The notes under the pieces: model-generated
Seen by the model: the letters and a program-made list of their open reading frames with translations, nothing else
The model's database searches: none
What the model was told of the DNA's origin: nothing
Program-made: the position numbers and the translations under genes
Shown: one piece after another, positions 26,836 to 35,726 of the stretch
Position numbering within the stretch: position 1 is the stretch's first letter
Layout of the letters: every line of letters starts with the position of its first letter
DNA from: Prolixibacteraceae bacterium
GTDB taxonomy: Bacteria; Bacteroidota; Bacteroidia; Bacteroidales; Prolixibacteraceae
Direction of reading: 5' to 3'
DNA length: 40,641 nt
Assembly (NCBI GenBank): GCA_030602265.1
Contig: JAUWAB010000034.1
Span: 1 to 40,641 of the forward strand

Positions 26836-27042
26836 CAAGATTCCGGCAGGTGATTAAACTCCGGGCGGTTATTTTTTGACACGGTTTTGTTGATATCCTG
26901 CCTGAATACCGGGCTGGAAACAAAAATATAACCCTTCCCCAAATGCCCGCACTGCTTGGGATAGAAGGCTTAAGCCCCTAATGTTACAGGGCTTGGGACG
27001 AGATTTAACATTGAAAACATCTGTTTATTTCAGATTAGAAGT

Positions 27043-27050
27043 TATTTTTG
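27043..27050 (+). promoter_or_regulatory. -7 box TATTTTTG of glgP
   Basis: Exact TAnnTTTG match 58 bases before the glgP start, with a T-rich CTGTTTATTT about 20 bases upstream as possible -33. It indicates separate transcription of the phosphorylase. The remaining 26836-27042 shows only a weak 6-bp inverted repeat (AAGCCC/GGGCTT near 26971-26992). Confidence 0.5.
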
Positions 27051-27108
27051 CAGTCCTTGTTTAATGTAGGATTTACAAACAGGCAAAGTTTTTAAAACAG
27101 GAATACGT

Positions 27109-29688
27109 ATGATGAACAATGAGAATGTAAGATATATTCAACCCCCGCAGGTAAACGGGCCCCATTGGAGAAAGTTTGTTGTGGAGAGTGATTTACCCGA
27201 AAAGCTTTTCCCCCTGAGAATATTATCCAGAAACCTGTGGTGGGTCTGGAATCAGTGCGCAAGGGATCTTTTTAACCAGATAAATCCCGAAATATGGGAG
27301 GAGTGTGAACATAATCCGGTACTTCTGCTTGAAAGGGTAACCTTCCAGAGATTGAAGGAATTGGAGAACGACACGGAATTCATGGAAGATATGAATTTTG
27401 TTCTCAGCCGGTTTAACCAGTATATGGAAGAAAGAAAAACCCTGCAGGGGCCTCAGGTTGCCTATTTCAGTATGGAATACGGCTTACACGACAGCCTTAA
27501 AATATTTTCCGGAGGATTGGGCGTCCTGGCCGGTGATTACCTGAAGGAAGCCAGCGATTCCAAAGTAAACCTGGTAGGTGTGGGTTTGTTGTACAGGTAT
27601 GGCTATTTCAAGCAAACCCTGAATATGCATGGGGAGCAGATCAATAACTATGTACAGGAGCATTTTTCAAAAATACCGGTTCAGCCTACTTATGACGAAA
27701 AAGGGAATTGGGTTGAGATTGAGGTAGATCTGCCAGGACGCAGCGTTATGGCCAGGGTTTGGGAGGTTCATGTGGGTGCAGTAAAACTCTATCTCCTGGA
27801 GACTGATCATGATGTAAACCAGGAAAATGACCGAAACATTACCCACAATTTATATGGTGGCGATAACGAAAACCGCCTGAAACAGGAAATCCTGCTCGGG
27901 CTGGGTGGGATCAAAGCGTTAAAAAAACTGGGCTATCAATCCGATATTTATCATTGTAACGAGGGACATGCTGCGATGATCGGGATTGAACGTATGGCCG
28001 ACCTGATTTCCGAAAACGGTTTGACCTTTGCCGAAGCCAAAGAAGTGGTCAGGGCTTCTACCCTGTTTACCACGCATACGCCTGTACCTGCCGGACATGA
28101 CTCCTTCCACCAGGATATGTTCAGCACCTATATGTACCCATATTCAGAGAAACTGGGACTTTCATGGGATGAATTTGTCAACCTGGGGAAATCTAATCCG
28201 GGAGAAGACCATTTCAATATGAGTTATCTGGCCAGTCATCTGTCGCAGTATATCAACGGGGTAAGTAAACTGCACGGTGAAGTCAGCAAGGGCATCCTGA
28301 AAGGCCTATACCCGGGATACCTTGAGCAGGAAGTCGAAATCGGATATGTGACCAATGGGGTCCACTATCCCACCTGGGCAGGAAAAGAATGGAAAGAACT
28401 GCACAAGGCATATTTTGGGGAAGATTTTACAGACAACCTCATTGATTTTGACCGCTGGAATAAAATTTACGATGTGCCGGATCAGAAGATCTGGTCCATC
28501 AGGCAGGAACTGCGGAAAAAGTCGATTGACTATATCAGACAGCGTTTTTCGGATGCCTGGATTAAGAAAAACGAGAATCCGAAGCTGGTTACCGAAATTA
28601 TGGGTAAGCTGAATCCCAATACCCTGACCATAGGTTTTGCACGACGTTTTGCAACCTACAAAAGGGCGCACCTGCTTTTTCGCGACCTTGAGCGCTTGTC
28701 TAAAATCGTAAATAATCCCGATAAACCTGTACAGTTTATTTTTGCAGGTAAAGCACATCCGGCAGATAAAATGGGTCAGGACCTGATCAAATATATCGTG
28801 GAGATTTCCAAACGTCCTGAATTCAGGGGCAAGATACTCTTTGTACAGAATTATGATATGAACCTGGCCAAGATGCTCCTGCAGGGTGTCGATGTGTGGC
28901 TGAATACGCCGACCCGTCCTCTGGAAGCGTCGGGTACCAGCGGTGAAAAGGGCGTAATGAACGGAACCCTCCATTTTTCCGTATTAGACGGCTGGTGGGT
29001 TGAAGGTTATAAAAAAGATGCCGGCTGGGCGCTGCCTATGGAACGTACATTCGAAGTACAGGAGTTTCAGGATGAGCTTGATGCGGCAACCATTTATGAT
29101 ATCCTTGAACGTGAAGTGATTGAAGCATTCTATAAACGGAACAAGGAGGGAATTCCCAATGAATGGGTAGGTTTTATCAAGAATAACATTGCAGGGGTCG
29201 CTCCGCATTTCACCACTACCCGGATGATCCGTGATTATCAGGATCGGTTCTATAATCCCTTGCACATCCGTTCGAAGAAGATGCTGGCCGATAATTTCCA
29301 GCTTGCCAGGGAAATGGCTGCCTGGAAGTTCTGGGTGAGTTCCATCTGGAACGATATTGAGGTAAAGGAAATCGATATCGCCGACGGGGTTACGCATCCA
29401 ATGAAAATCGGAAAGAATTATCCGGGGAAAGTAGTAGTCGACCTGAAAGGTCTTTCCTGCGATGAAGTCGGACTGGAACTGGTCATTACCCTGAACGGGA
29501 ACAACGTTCCGGTCAAACTGATCGACAAGTTGGAATTCAGGCCTGAAAGCTGTGTCGACGGTATCGCCACTTATGTGCTCGATGTCCATATCCAGCAGTC
29601 GGGAACTTACAGTTACGGACTCAGGTTGTTCCCGAAAAATGAGAATCTTCCGCACAGGCAGGATTTCAAATACGTTAAGTGGCTTTAA
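27109..29688 (+). CDS. glgP: Alpha-glucan (glycogen) phosphorylase, GT35 with DUF3417
   Basis: Releases glucose-1-phosphate from glycogen using pyridoxal phosphate. The 859 residues include an N-terminal DUF3417 domain (ILSRNLWWVWNQCARDLF at about 40-57), then the phosphorylase core: FSMEYGLHDSLKIFSGGLGVLAGDYLKEASD, YHCNEGHAAMIGIERM and THTPVPAGHDSF. The PLP-binding lysine is K614 in EASGTSGEKGVMNG, a variant of the usual EASGTSGMKAALNG. This is the long, thermostable-type phosphorylase also found in Thermotoga and actinobacteria, not the E. coli MalP type. ATG at 27109 is followed at once by a second ATG, so the start could be either. It ends 18 bp before a strong terminator hairpin. Confidence 0.95.
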   Translation: MMNNENVRYIQPPQVNGPHWRKFVVESDLPEKLFPLRILSRNLWWVWNQCARDLFNQINPEIWEECEHNPVLLLERVTFQRLKELENDTEFMEDMNFVLSRFNQYMEERKTLQGPQVAYFSMEYGLHDSLKIFSGGLGVLAGDYLKEASDSKVNLVGVGLLYRYGYFKQTLNMHGEQINNYVQEHFSKIPVQPTYDEKGNWVEIEVDLPGRSVMARVWEVHVGAVKLYLLETDHDVNQENDRNITHNLYGGDNENRLKQEILLGLGGIKALKKLGYQSDIYHCNEGHAAMIGIERMADLISENGLTFAEAKEVVRASTLFTTHTPVPAGHDSFHQDMFSTYMYPYSEKLGLSWDEFVNLGKSNPGEDHFNMSYLASHLSQYINGVSKLHGEVSKGILKGLYPGYLEQEVEIGYVTNGVHYPTWAGKEWKELHKAYFGEDFTDNLIDFDRWNKIYDVPDQKIWSIRQELRKKSIDYIRQRFSDAWIKKNENPKLVTEIMGKLNPNTLTIGFARRFATYKRAHLLFRDLERLSKIVNNPDKPVQFIFAGKAHPADKMGQDLIKYIVEISKRPEFRGKILFVQNYDMNLAKMLLQGVDVWLNTPTRPLEASGTSGEKGVMNGTLHFSVLDGWWVEGYKKDAGWALPMERTFEVQEFQDELDAATIYDILEREVIEAFYKRNKEGIPNEWVGFIKNNIAGVAPHFTTTRMIRDYQDRFYNPLHIRSKKMLADNFQLAREMAAWKFWVSSIWNDIEVKEIDIADGVTHPMKIGKNYPGKVVVDLKGLSCDEVGLELVITLNGNNVPVKLIDKLEFRPESCVDGIATYVLDVHIQQSGTYSYGLRLFPKNENLPHRQDFKYVKWL

Positions 29689-29706
29689 TTCATCTGTCAG
29701 ACAGAT

Positions 29707-29752
29707 ATAAATACATAAATCCCGGGTTTGCGTCCGGGATTTATGTATTTAT
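29707..29752 (+). terminator. Terminator hairpin after glgP
   Basis: A perfect 19-bp stem (29707-29725 with 29734-29752) closes an 8-base loop GTTTGCGT. The top is GC-rich (CCCGG/CCGGG) and the base AT-rich, so the U-tract is built into the 3' arm. It lies 18 bases after the phosphorylase stop and marks the end of the glycogen cluster. Confidence 0.82.
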
Positions 29753-29912
29753 TCCCGGTCACAACTCTTTTTGCATACTTTTACAAAGCAAAGAAACCGG
29801 TTCCATTCCACAGAAATTTCACCGGGGCTTATATGACGGTAAGAATTTGTTATAATTTGGATGTGAGTATTATCCAATTATAAGAATTTAGTCGTTAATC
29901 AGATGGAAATTC

Positions 29913-29920
29913 TATTTTTG
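29913..29920 (+). promoter_or_regulatory. -7 box TATTTTTG of the XRE-cupin gene
   Basis: Exact TAnnTTTG match. A GTG at 29920 in frame with the regulator overlaps this box, so the promoter argues against that start and for the ATG at 29944. Confidence 0.55.
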
Positions 29921-29943
29921 TGAATCAAAATAAAAATCATACC

Positions 29944-30516
29944 ATGCAAACCGGAAATATTGGTGAAAAAATCAGGAACTTCAGGGAAATGCGCATGATT
30001 GCGCTGGAAGAGCTTGCAGTTAATGCCAACATGGATGTGGCACAACTCAGAAAAATTGAGGAGGAAGGGATAATCCCCTCCCTGGGGCCACTGATCCGAA
30101 TTGCCCGTGCGCTTGGCGTCAGGATTGGCACTTTTCTGGATGATGTTGGTCAGGTAGGCCCAGTGCTGGTGAAGGCCGGCACCGAACAGAGCACCATCAG
30201 CTTTGCATCCAGTGACCCTGCAACCCGGCAACACCTGAATTTTTACTCACTTGCCGCAGATAAGGCAGGACGGCATATGGAACCGTTTATTGTCGACATT
30301 CACCCCGCCAGTGAATCGGATTACAAACTCTCCTCACACGAAGGAGAGGAGTTTATTTTTGTTCTCGACGGTGATGTCGAAATCAATTACGGTAAGGATA
30401 TCTACCATCTGACGAAGGGCGATTCCATCTACTACGATTCCATAGTTTCGCACAATGTCCACGCCGGATCAGATAAACCTGCCAAAATTCTGGCTATTGT
30501 TTATACTCCTTATTGA
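29944..30516 (+). CDS. XRE-family transcriptional regulator with C-terminal cupin
   Basis: 190-residue regulator. The helix-turn-helix (about 5-62) reads IGEKIRNFREMRMIALEELAVNANMDVAQLRKIEEEGIIPSLGPLIRIARALGV. The C-terminal cupin (about 110-188) has SHEGEEFIFVLDGDVEINYG and the second block KGDSIYYDSIVSHNVHAGSD. Cupins of this class bind a small ligand, so the protein probably senses an acyl or carboxylate metabolite. It lies 44 bp upstream of an acyl-CoA ligase in the same direction, a pairing I recognise from other Bacteroidota and Deltaproteobacteria, which suggests that it controls that gene. The start is chosen from the ATG after the promoter. Confidence 0.9.
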   Translation: MQTGNIGEKIRNFREMRMIALEELAVNANMDVAQLRKIEEEGIIPSLGPLIRIARALGVRIGTFLDDVGQVGPVLVKAGTEQSTISFASSDPATRQHLNFYSLAADKAGRHMEPFIVDIHPASESDYKLSSHEGEEFIFVLDGDVEINYGKDIYHLTKGDSIYYDSIVSHNVHAGSDKPAKILAIVYTPY

Positions 30517-30560
30517 TAAATGGCTTCGGGCCTTAACTGAAATATTCAACCGGAACAACC

Positions 30561-32213
30561 ATGCAGTTACTCGATTATACTTTAGGTGAAATTCTTGAAA
30601 AGTGGGTGTACGAAACCCCTGAGCATGAGTTTATGGTTTACCCTGACCGTAACCTCAGGTTTTCTTATTCCGCCTTCAACGAACGTGTGGATAACCTGGC
30701 CAAAGGCTTGCTGTATATTGGTATACAGCCCGGAGACAAGGTAGGCATATGGGCCAAAAATGTGCCCGACTGGCTTACCTTCATGTTTGCTACGGCTAAA
30801 ATCGGGGCCGTTCTGGTTACCATCAATACCAATTATAAACTTTCTGAACTGGAATATATCCTTCAGAATGCGGATATCCATACGCTCTGTCTGGTCGATG
30901 GCTACCGCGACAGTGATTACGTGCAGATGGTGTTTGAGCTGGTCCCGGAACTTAGGGAACAGGCCCGGGGAGAGCTCCATTCCCCGAAATTTCCCGAATT
31001 GAGGAATGTGGTGTTCATTGGCCAGCAAAAACACCGGGGCATGTACAATACCCCTGAATTGCTGTTGCTTGGTTCTCATGTCGACCAGTCGGAGATCGAA
31101 ACCATACAGGAAACCATTTCCTGCCACGACGTAGTTATGATGCAATATACCTCAGGCACCACCGGTTTCCCCAAAGGTGTAATGTTGTCACACCATAATA
31201 TCCTGAATAACGGATATTCGGTCGGGCAGTGTATGAAATATACACAGGCCGATAAACTGCTCGTTCCGGTTCCGCTTTTCCATTGCTTCGGAAGCGTATT
31301 AGCCGTATGTGCCATCATATCCCACGGAGCAACCATGGTTCTTATGGAGGAATTCGATCCATTAATGGTGCTGGCCTCAGTCCAGAAAGAAAAATGTACT
31401 GCGCTGTATGGTGTTCCGACCATGTTTATCGCCGAACTGAACCATCCCATGTTCGATATGTTTGACCTGAGTTCGTTGCGGACAGGCATTATGGCCGGCT
31501 CGTTATGTCCGATCGAAACCATGAACCAGGTGATGACCCGCATGCATGCAAAGGATATTATCATTGTATACGGCCTGACGGAGTCATCTCCCGGTATGAC
31601 CGCCACCCGCACCCACAACTCGCCTGAAGTGAGGGCCACCACGGTCGGCTTTGAGCTGCCCAACGTGGAAATTAAAATCTTTAATCCTGAAACCGGGCAG
31701 GAATGTGCAGTGGGTGAACAGGGGGAGATCTGCTGCCGGGGCTATAATGTGATGAAGGGATATTATAAGAACGAAGAAGCCACCCGCAAAGCCATCGATG
31801 CCGAAGGATGGCTCCATTCCGGTGACCTGGCCGTGAAGACGGAGAACGGTTTTTACCGGATTACCGGGCGTATCAAGGATATGATCATCCGCGGAGGTGA
31901 GAATATATACCCCAGGGAGATTGAAAATTTCCTGTACCAGATGCCACAGATCGAAGCGGTGGAGGTAGCGGGGGTTCCCAGTCCGAAATACGGCGAACAG
32001 GTCGGTGCCTTCATCCGGGTAAAGAAGGGCCATGTATTAACTGAAGAAGAGGTGGTCGACTTCTGCCGTGGTAAAATTGCCCGCTACAAAATACCCAAAT
32101 ACATATTCTTTGTGGATGAATTCCCGATGACCGCCAGCGGGAAAATCCAGAAATACAAATTAAGCCAGATGAGCAAAGGCATGCTGGAAAAGAGGGGAAT
32201 ACAGATAATCTGA
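30561..32213 (+). CDS. AMP-forming acyl-CoA synthetase (FadD/medium-chain type)
   Basis: Activates a carboxylic acid with ATP and CoA; cytoplasmic or membrane-associated. 550 residues with the ANL-superfamily signatures: P-loop-like [16 protein letters not shown] near 198-213, [14 protein letters not shown] (A5), [40 protein letters not shown] (A7-A8), and the C-terminal catalytic lysine in [15 protein letters not shown]. The pattern fits fatty-acyl or aryl-CoA ligases. The partner regulator with a cupin domain suggests that expression follows the supply of the acid or its CoA ester. Its stop lies 2 bp from the stop of the convergent Na/Pi transporter gene. Confidence 0.93.
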   Translation: MQLLDYTLGEILEKWVYETPEHEFMVYPDRNLRFSYSAFNERVDNLAKGLLYIGIQPGDKVGIWAKNVPDWLTFMFATAKIGAVLVTINTNYKLSELEYILQNADIHTLCLVDGYRDSDYVQMVFELVPELREQARGELHSPKFPELRNVVFIGQQKHRGMYNTPELLLLGSHVDQSEIETIQETISCHDVVMMQYTSGTTGFPKGVMLSHHNILNNGYSVGQCMKYTQADKLLVPVPLFHCFGSVLAVCAIISHGATMVLMEEFDPLMVLASVQKEKCTALYGVPTMFIAELNHPMFDMFDLSSLRTGIMAGSLCPIETMNQVMTRMHAKDIIIVYGLTESSPGMTATRTHNSPEVRATTVGFELPNVEIKIFNPETGQECAVGEQGEICCRGYNVMKGYYKNEEATRKAIDAEGWLHSGDLAVKTENGFYRITGRIKDMIIRGGENIYPREIENFLYQMPQIEAVEVAGVPSPKYGEQVGAFIRVKKGHVLTEEEVVDFCRGKIARYKIPKYIFFVDEFPMTASGKIQKYKLSQMSKGMLEKRGIQII

Positions 32214-32215
32214 GA

Positions 32216-33904
32216 TTATTTTACCTCACAAAGGGCTTCTGATACATTGATGACATAGTCGGCAAGCTTTTCGCTCTCCGAGAACAGGTCATTGAAGATA
32301 ATCCCGGCTTCATAGGCATATATCCCGGTGCGCAGGTACTCAAGGTGCTCTGCCTTTAACTGGTTCCGGTAGTTGTTGATCTCATTCTCTATTTCACGGG
32401 CTTTTAACAAGTTAACCAGCTTTTCATCTTTTTCGAGGTTTTCTTTCATCACCTCAAGGGCCTCCTGTACCATGCTGAACATGAGTTCCAGTTTTTGAAG
32501 GACTTCTTCGGGCAATACAATCTTATTATCGTACATCCGGTTAATGGTCCTGGCCAGGTTGAAATTGCTGTCGCCGATACTCTCAAGGTCACTGACCAGC
32601 TTGATCATCGACTGCATCCTGCGGCGACCGAAGTCACTCAACTTCCCTTGTGCCACTTCGCTCAGGTAGTTGGCAATTTCTACCTCCACATCGTCGGAAA
32701 TACTCTCGTACTTCTGTATTTTGGCGAACATCTTGTTGAATTTCTTGTCTTTATCCTCCCTGAGCAGTTTCTGGACAAACCCGAACATTTTTATGGTATG
32801 CTTGGCAAAAAACTGGGTTTCGCGGCGAGCCTGCAACAACGAAAGCTCCGGTGTCGACATTAGTCCGGCAGTAATATACTGCAGCCTGAATTCCTCTTCT
32901 TCCGACTGTTTTTGCGGTAGTACCCTGACGACCAGGTTTCGGAGTTGTGGTACAAACCAGATGAAAATGGTGGTATTGATTACGTTGAAGGCACTATGGA
33001 ACAGCGATAGCGCAATAGGTACCACGGCAGGGTTGTTGGCCGGGGAGTCTCCGTTAAAACTGGTTACCGCCGAATCAATCCATCCGGTAAAGGTCCTGAA
33101 TATCATTAACATCCAGAATACACCGGCCAGGTTGAACAACAGATGGACCAAGGCGGCCCGTTTTGCGGAAAGATTACCTACCGAGGCTGCAATATTGGCG
33201 GTTATGGTGGTTCCAATGTTTTCGCCCAAAACCATGGCGGCTGCCAGCTCAAACGGAATCCATCCTTCATTGACCATTACAAAGGTAAGCGCCATGGTCG
33301 CACTGGAGGATTGGATGAGGAAGGTCAGTACCGTTCCGACAATCAGGAAGATGATGACGGATCCAAAGCCCAGATTGGTGTAATTCTGCAGGAAGGCTAA
33401 TATTTCAGGATTATCATTGACGCTGGGCATCGACGCTTTCAGGAAATCCAGCCCCAGGAAAAGCAACGCGAAACCGATCATGATTTCCCCTGTGGAGCGC
33501 CGCCGGGTCGATTTGCTGAAAACCAGCGGAAGGCCTATGCCAATGAGCGGCAATACATATTGACTGATGCTGAACTTGAATCCTAATATCGAAATGATCC
33601 ATCCGGTTACCGTGGTGCCAATGTTGGCCCCCATGATCACGCCTATCGATTCAACCAGGGTGATCAGGCCTGCATTAACAAAACTGACGACCATTACGGT
33701 GGTGGCAGAGGACGACTGGATGACCGTGGTAACCATAAAGCCGGTTAAAACCCCGAACAGCCGGTTGGCGGTCATCGCTGATAAAACCGAGCGCAGCTTC
33801 GCTCCTGCAACCCTCTGAAGCGCCTCACTCATGATCTTCATCCCGTACAGAAACATCCCCAGTGATCCGACGAGCTTCAAAAAGTCAAATAAAGAATATT
33901 CCAT
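32216..33904 (-). CDS. Na/Pi cotransporter family protein with PhoU-like C-terminus
   Basis: Membrane transporter of 562 residues in the NptA/YjbB family. It has two inverted PF02690 repeats, each with the QSSS signature: QSSSATTVMVVSFVNAG near 63-79 and QSSSATMALTFVMVNEG near 199-215. The opening is LFLYGMKIMSEAL-like (GSLGMFLYGMKIMSEALQRVAG). The C-terminal ~220 residues are helical and charged (LVSDLESIGDSNFNLARTI), as in PhoU domains. The family moves phosphate with Na+, in some cases outwards. The gene stands alone and ends convergently with the acyl-CoA ligase, without a recognisable terminator between. Confidence 0.93.
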   Translation of the reverse strand: MEYSLFDFLKLVGSLGMFLYGMKIMSEALQRVAGAKLRSVLSAMTANRLFGVLTGFMVTTVIQSSSATTVMVVSFVNAGLITLVESIGVIMGANIGTTVTGWIISILGFKFSISQYVLPLIGIGLPLVFSKSTRRRSTGEIMIGFALLFLGLDFLKASMPSVNDNPEILAFLQNYTNLGFGSVIIFLIVGTVLTFLIQSSSATMALTFVMVNEGWIPFELAAAMVLGENIGTTITANIAASVGNLSAKRAALVHLLFNLAGVFWMLMIFRTFTGWIDSAVTSFNGDSPANNPAVVPIALSLFHSAFNVINTTIFIWFVPQLRNLVVRVLPQKQSEEEEFRLQYITAGLMSTPELSLLQARRETQFFAKHTIKMFGFVQKLLREDKDKKFNKMFAKIQKYESISDDVEVEIANYLSEVAQGKLSDFGRRRMQSMIKLVSDLESIGDSNFNLARTINRMYDNKIVLPEEVLQKLELMFSMVQEALEVMKENLEKDEKLVNLLKAREIENEINNYRNQLKAEHLEYLRTGIYAYEAGIIFNDLFSESEKLADYVINVSEALCEVK

Positions 33905-34054
33905 CTGTATTAAATTAGTGTTTCACACAGGCTGGTTAGCCAGGTTTGTTTACACAAAATTTAGGGCAAATTAACAAAAACTTTATGGTTTGGATTATGC
34001 ATTTCAATCACTTATTGAATAAATAAACAAAAAAATAAAAGATAACTTTATGGC

Positions 34055-34792
34055 ATGATAACAGACAGGAAGAAACAATTGGAGATTTTAACGGCAGACT
34101 TCTTCCGGGGCATATGTCCGGAATTCCCGAAGGGTAGGCTTGTTCCGTCCGAGTCTCCTGACTTTATTCTTTCTTTGGGTATCCGGAATTCTGTTGGGAT
34201 TGAGATAACACGGCTATACCCGGCAGGGCCCCAAAATTCGCATTTCTCTGATGACCGGCGAATGATCGAATCAGTGTTTGTCGACCGGGTCAGGGAACTT
34301 TTCGGAAACTATTCAGGGGATCCCGTATGGGTGAAATTTCTGTTCTCAAACGACAGGGCCCCTCACGATGCTGAGATTTTACCGGGATCTGCGCGGGTAT
34401 CCGCCGGATTGAAAAAAAACTTGCGTAACCTTTCCGCCAAAAATCTTTACCTGTTGATTCCCCCGGATGATCTTCCCTCATTTCTCGATGCCGTATTGCT
34501 TATTAAGCATCCCGTATTGCATGAATCCATATGGGAATCATGTGATCTTCCCGGTTGCGACAATGATCTGGTTGCAGATGTAAACCATGTCATTGAAAGA
34601 AAAGAGGAGAAGCTTCCCCTTTATCAAGCAGGGAATCACAGTCAGTACTGGCTGCTGATCGTGGCAGACCGTTTAAGCGCTTTCCGGAAACGGAATACTG
34701 GAAATATTATCATGAACCATACCTTCAGTTCGGCTTTTCAAAGGGTATATCTGATTGAAATGATGAATATGCGGTATTTTCAGCTAATATGA
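34055..34792 (+). CDS. Unknown protein with a possible PD-(D/E)XK nuclease-like core
   Basis: I do not recognise a named family. The 245 residues are soluble with no signal peptide. Near the N-terminus the pattern E33-S-P-D36-F then G48-I-E50-I-T52 resembles the PD-(D/E)XK fold (E..PD...ExK), with Thr in place of the usual Lys. Later blocks are VWVKFLFSND, KNLYLLIPPDD and QYWLLIVADRLSAF, which could be core strands. A nearby TAACTTTA (34042-34049) suggests a very short leader or leaderless transcript. It sits alone between a transporter and sugar genes, so there is no context for its job. The nuclease idea is an inference from a short motif. Confidence 0.7.
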   Translation: MITDRKKQLEILTADFFRGICPEFPKGRLVPSESPDFILSLGIRNSVGIEITRLYPAGPQNSHFSDDRRMIESVFVDRVRELFGNYSGDPVWVKFLFSNDRAPHDAEILPGSARVSAGLKKNLRNLSAKNLYLLIPPDDLPSFLDAVLLIKHPVLHESIWESCDLPGCDNDLVADVNHVIERKEEKLPLYQAGNHSQYWLLIVADRLSAFRKRNTGNIIMNHTFSSAFQRVYLIEMMNMRYFQLI

Positions 34793-34898
34793 AATAGGTG
34801 CAAATAAAGTATTAGAGGCTGTTAAAATAGTATTCATTCCGAAGCTAAAAATCCCTGATCTTTGCATTATTAATTTGATTACTAAAATCTTACATAAT

Positions 34899-35714
34899 AT
34901 GGAGAATTTATTTGATATTACGGGACAGGTGGCCATAGTAACGGGAGGTTCAGGCACATTAGGGGGAAGCATAGGCCGCTGTCTGGCACAGGCGGGTGCC
35001 CGGGTGGTCATTCTGGGCCGTGACCCTGTTGGTGTGGAGGCTATGGCCGAAAAGATCCGTTCAGAGGGAGGAGAGGCCATAGGTGTTGCAGCTGACGTGA
35101 TCAACATGAATCATCTGGAAAATGCCAGAAATAAAATTCTTGACAAGTATGGACGTATTGACATTCTGATCAACACGGCAGGAGGGAATACTCCGGGGGC
35201 TACTATAGGTGACCGGCAGAACATTTTCGACATGGACATGGAAGAATACCGTAAGGTGGTGGATGTAAACCTCAATGGAACGGTATACCCCTGTATGGTT
35301 TTCGGCAAAACCATGGCGGAAAACGGGAGCGGGTGTATCATTAACCTCTCCTCCATGGCCACTTTTAATGCCCTTACCCGTGTCCCTGGTTATTCAGTGG
35401 CCAAATCCGGAGTCGAAAATTTCACCCGTTGGCTGGCCATGGAGCTGGCCATGAAATTCAGTGAGCATATCCGGGTTAACTGTATCGCCCCGGGTTTTTT
35501 TATCGGAAAGCAGAACAGGCATGTATTGCTTAATCCGGACGGAACATACACCGAGCGGAGTTTGAAAGTAATCAATAAAACCCCTATGAAACGTTTCGGC
35601 AAAATGGAAGAACTGAACGGTACGATTTTGTATCTTTGCAGCAGGGCTGCAAGTTTTGTCACCGGAACGGTAATACCGGTCGACGGAGGTTTCAGTTCCT
35701 ATTCCGGGATTTAA
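34899..35714 (+). CDS. SDR-family oxidoreductase, probable fructuronate (D-mannonate) reductase
   Basis: Short-chain dehydrogenase of 271 residues from the ATG at 34899; an upstream TTG at 34875 is less likely, as a GATCTTTG -7-like box at 34857-34864 places transcription start close to it. The NAD(P) motif is VAIVTGGSGTLGGSIG, with NTAGG (NAG-like) in the middle. The active site has INLSSMA and Y165-SVA-K169. The C-terminal block has GFFIGKQNR and FVTGTVIPVDGG. Bacteroidota often use such an SDR with UxuA in place of the classical UxuB, reducing D-fructuronate to D-mannonate. The 12-bp spacing to uxuA supports this role; the exact substrate is inferred from context. Confidence 0.85.
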   Translation: MENLFDITGQVAIVTGGSGTLGGSIGRCLAQAGARVVILGRDPVGVEAMAEKIRSEGGEAIGVAADVINMNHLENARNKILDKYGRIDILINTAGGNTPGATIGDRQNIFDMDMEEYRKVVDVNLNGTVYPCMVFGKTMAENGSGCIINLSSMATFNALTRVPGYSVAKSGVENFTRWLAMELAMKFSEHIRVNCIAPGFFIGKQNRHVLLNPDGTYTERSLKVINKTPMKRFGKMEELNGTILYLCSRAASFVTGTVIPVDGGFSSYSGI

Positions 35715-35726
35715 AATACAACAGTA

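Noticed and set aside
28306-28974. Minus-strand open frame of about 222 residues inside glgP
   Set aside because: It lies opposite the phosphorylase active site; composition and motifs are those of antisense sequence.
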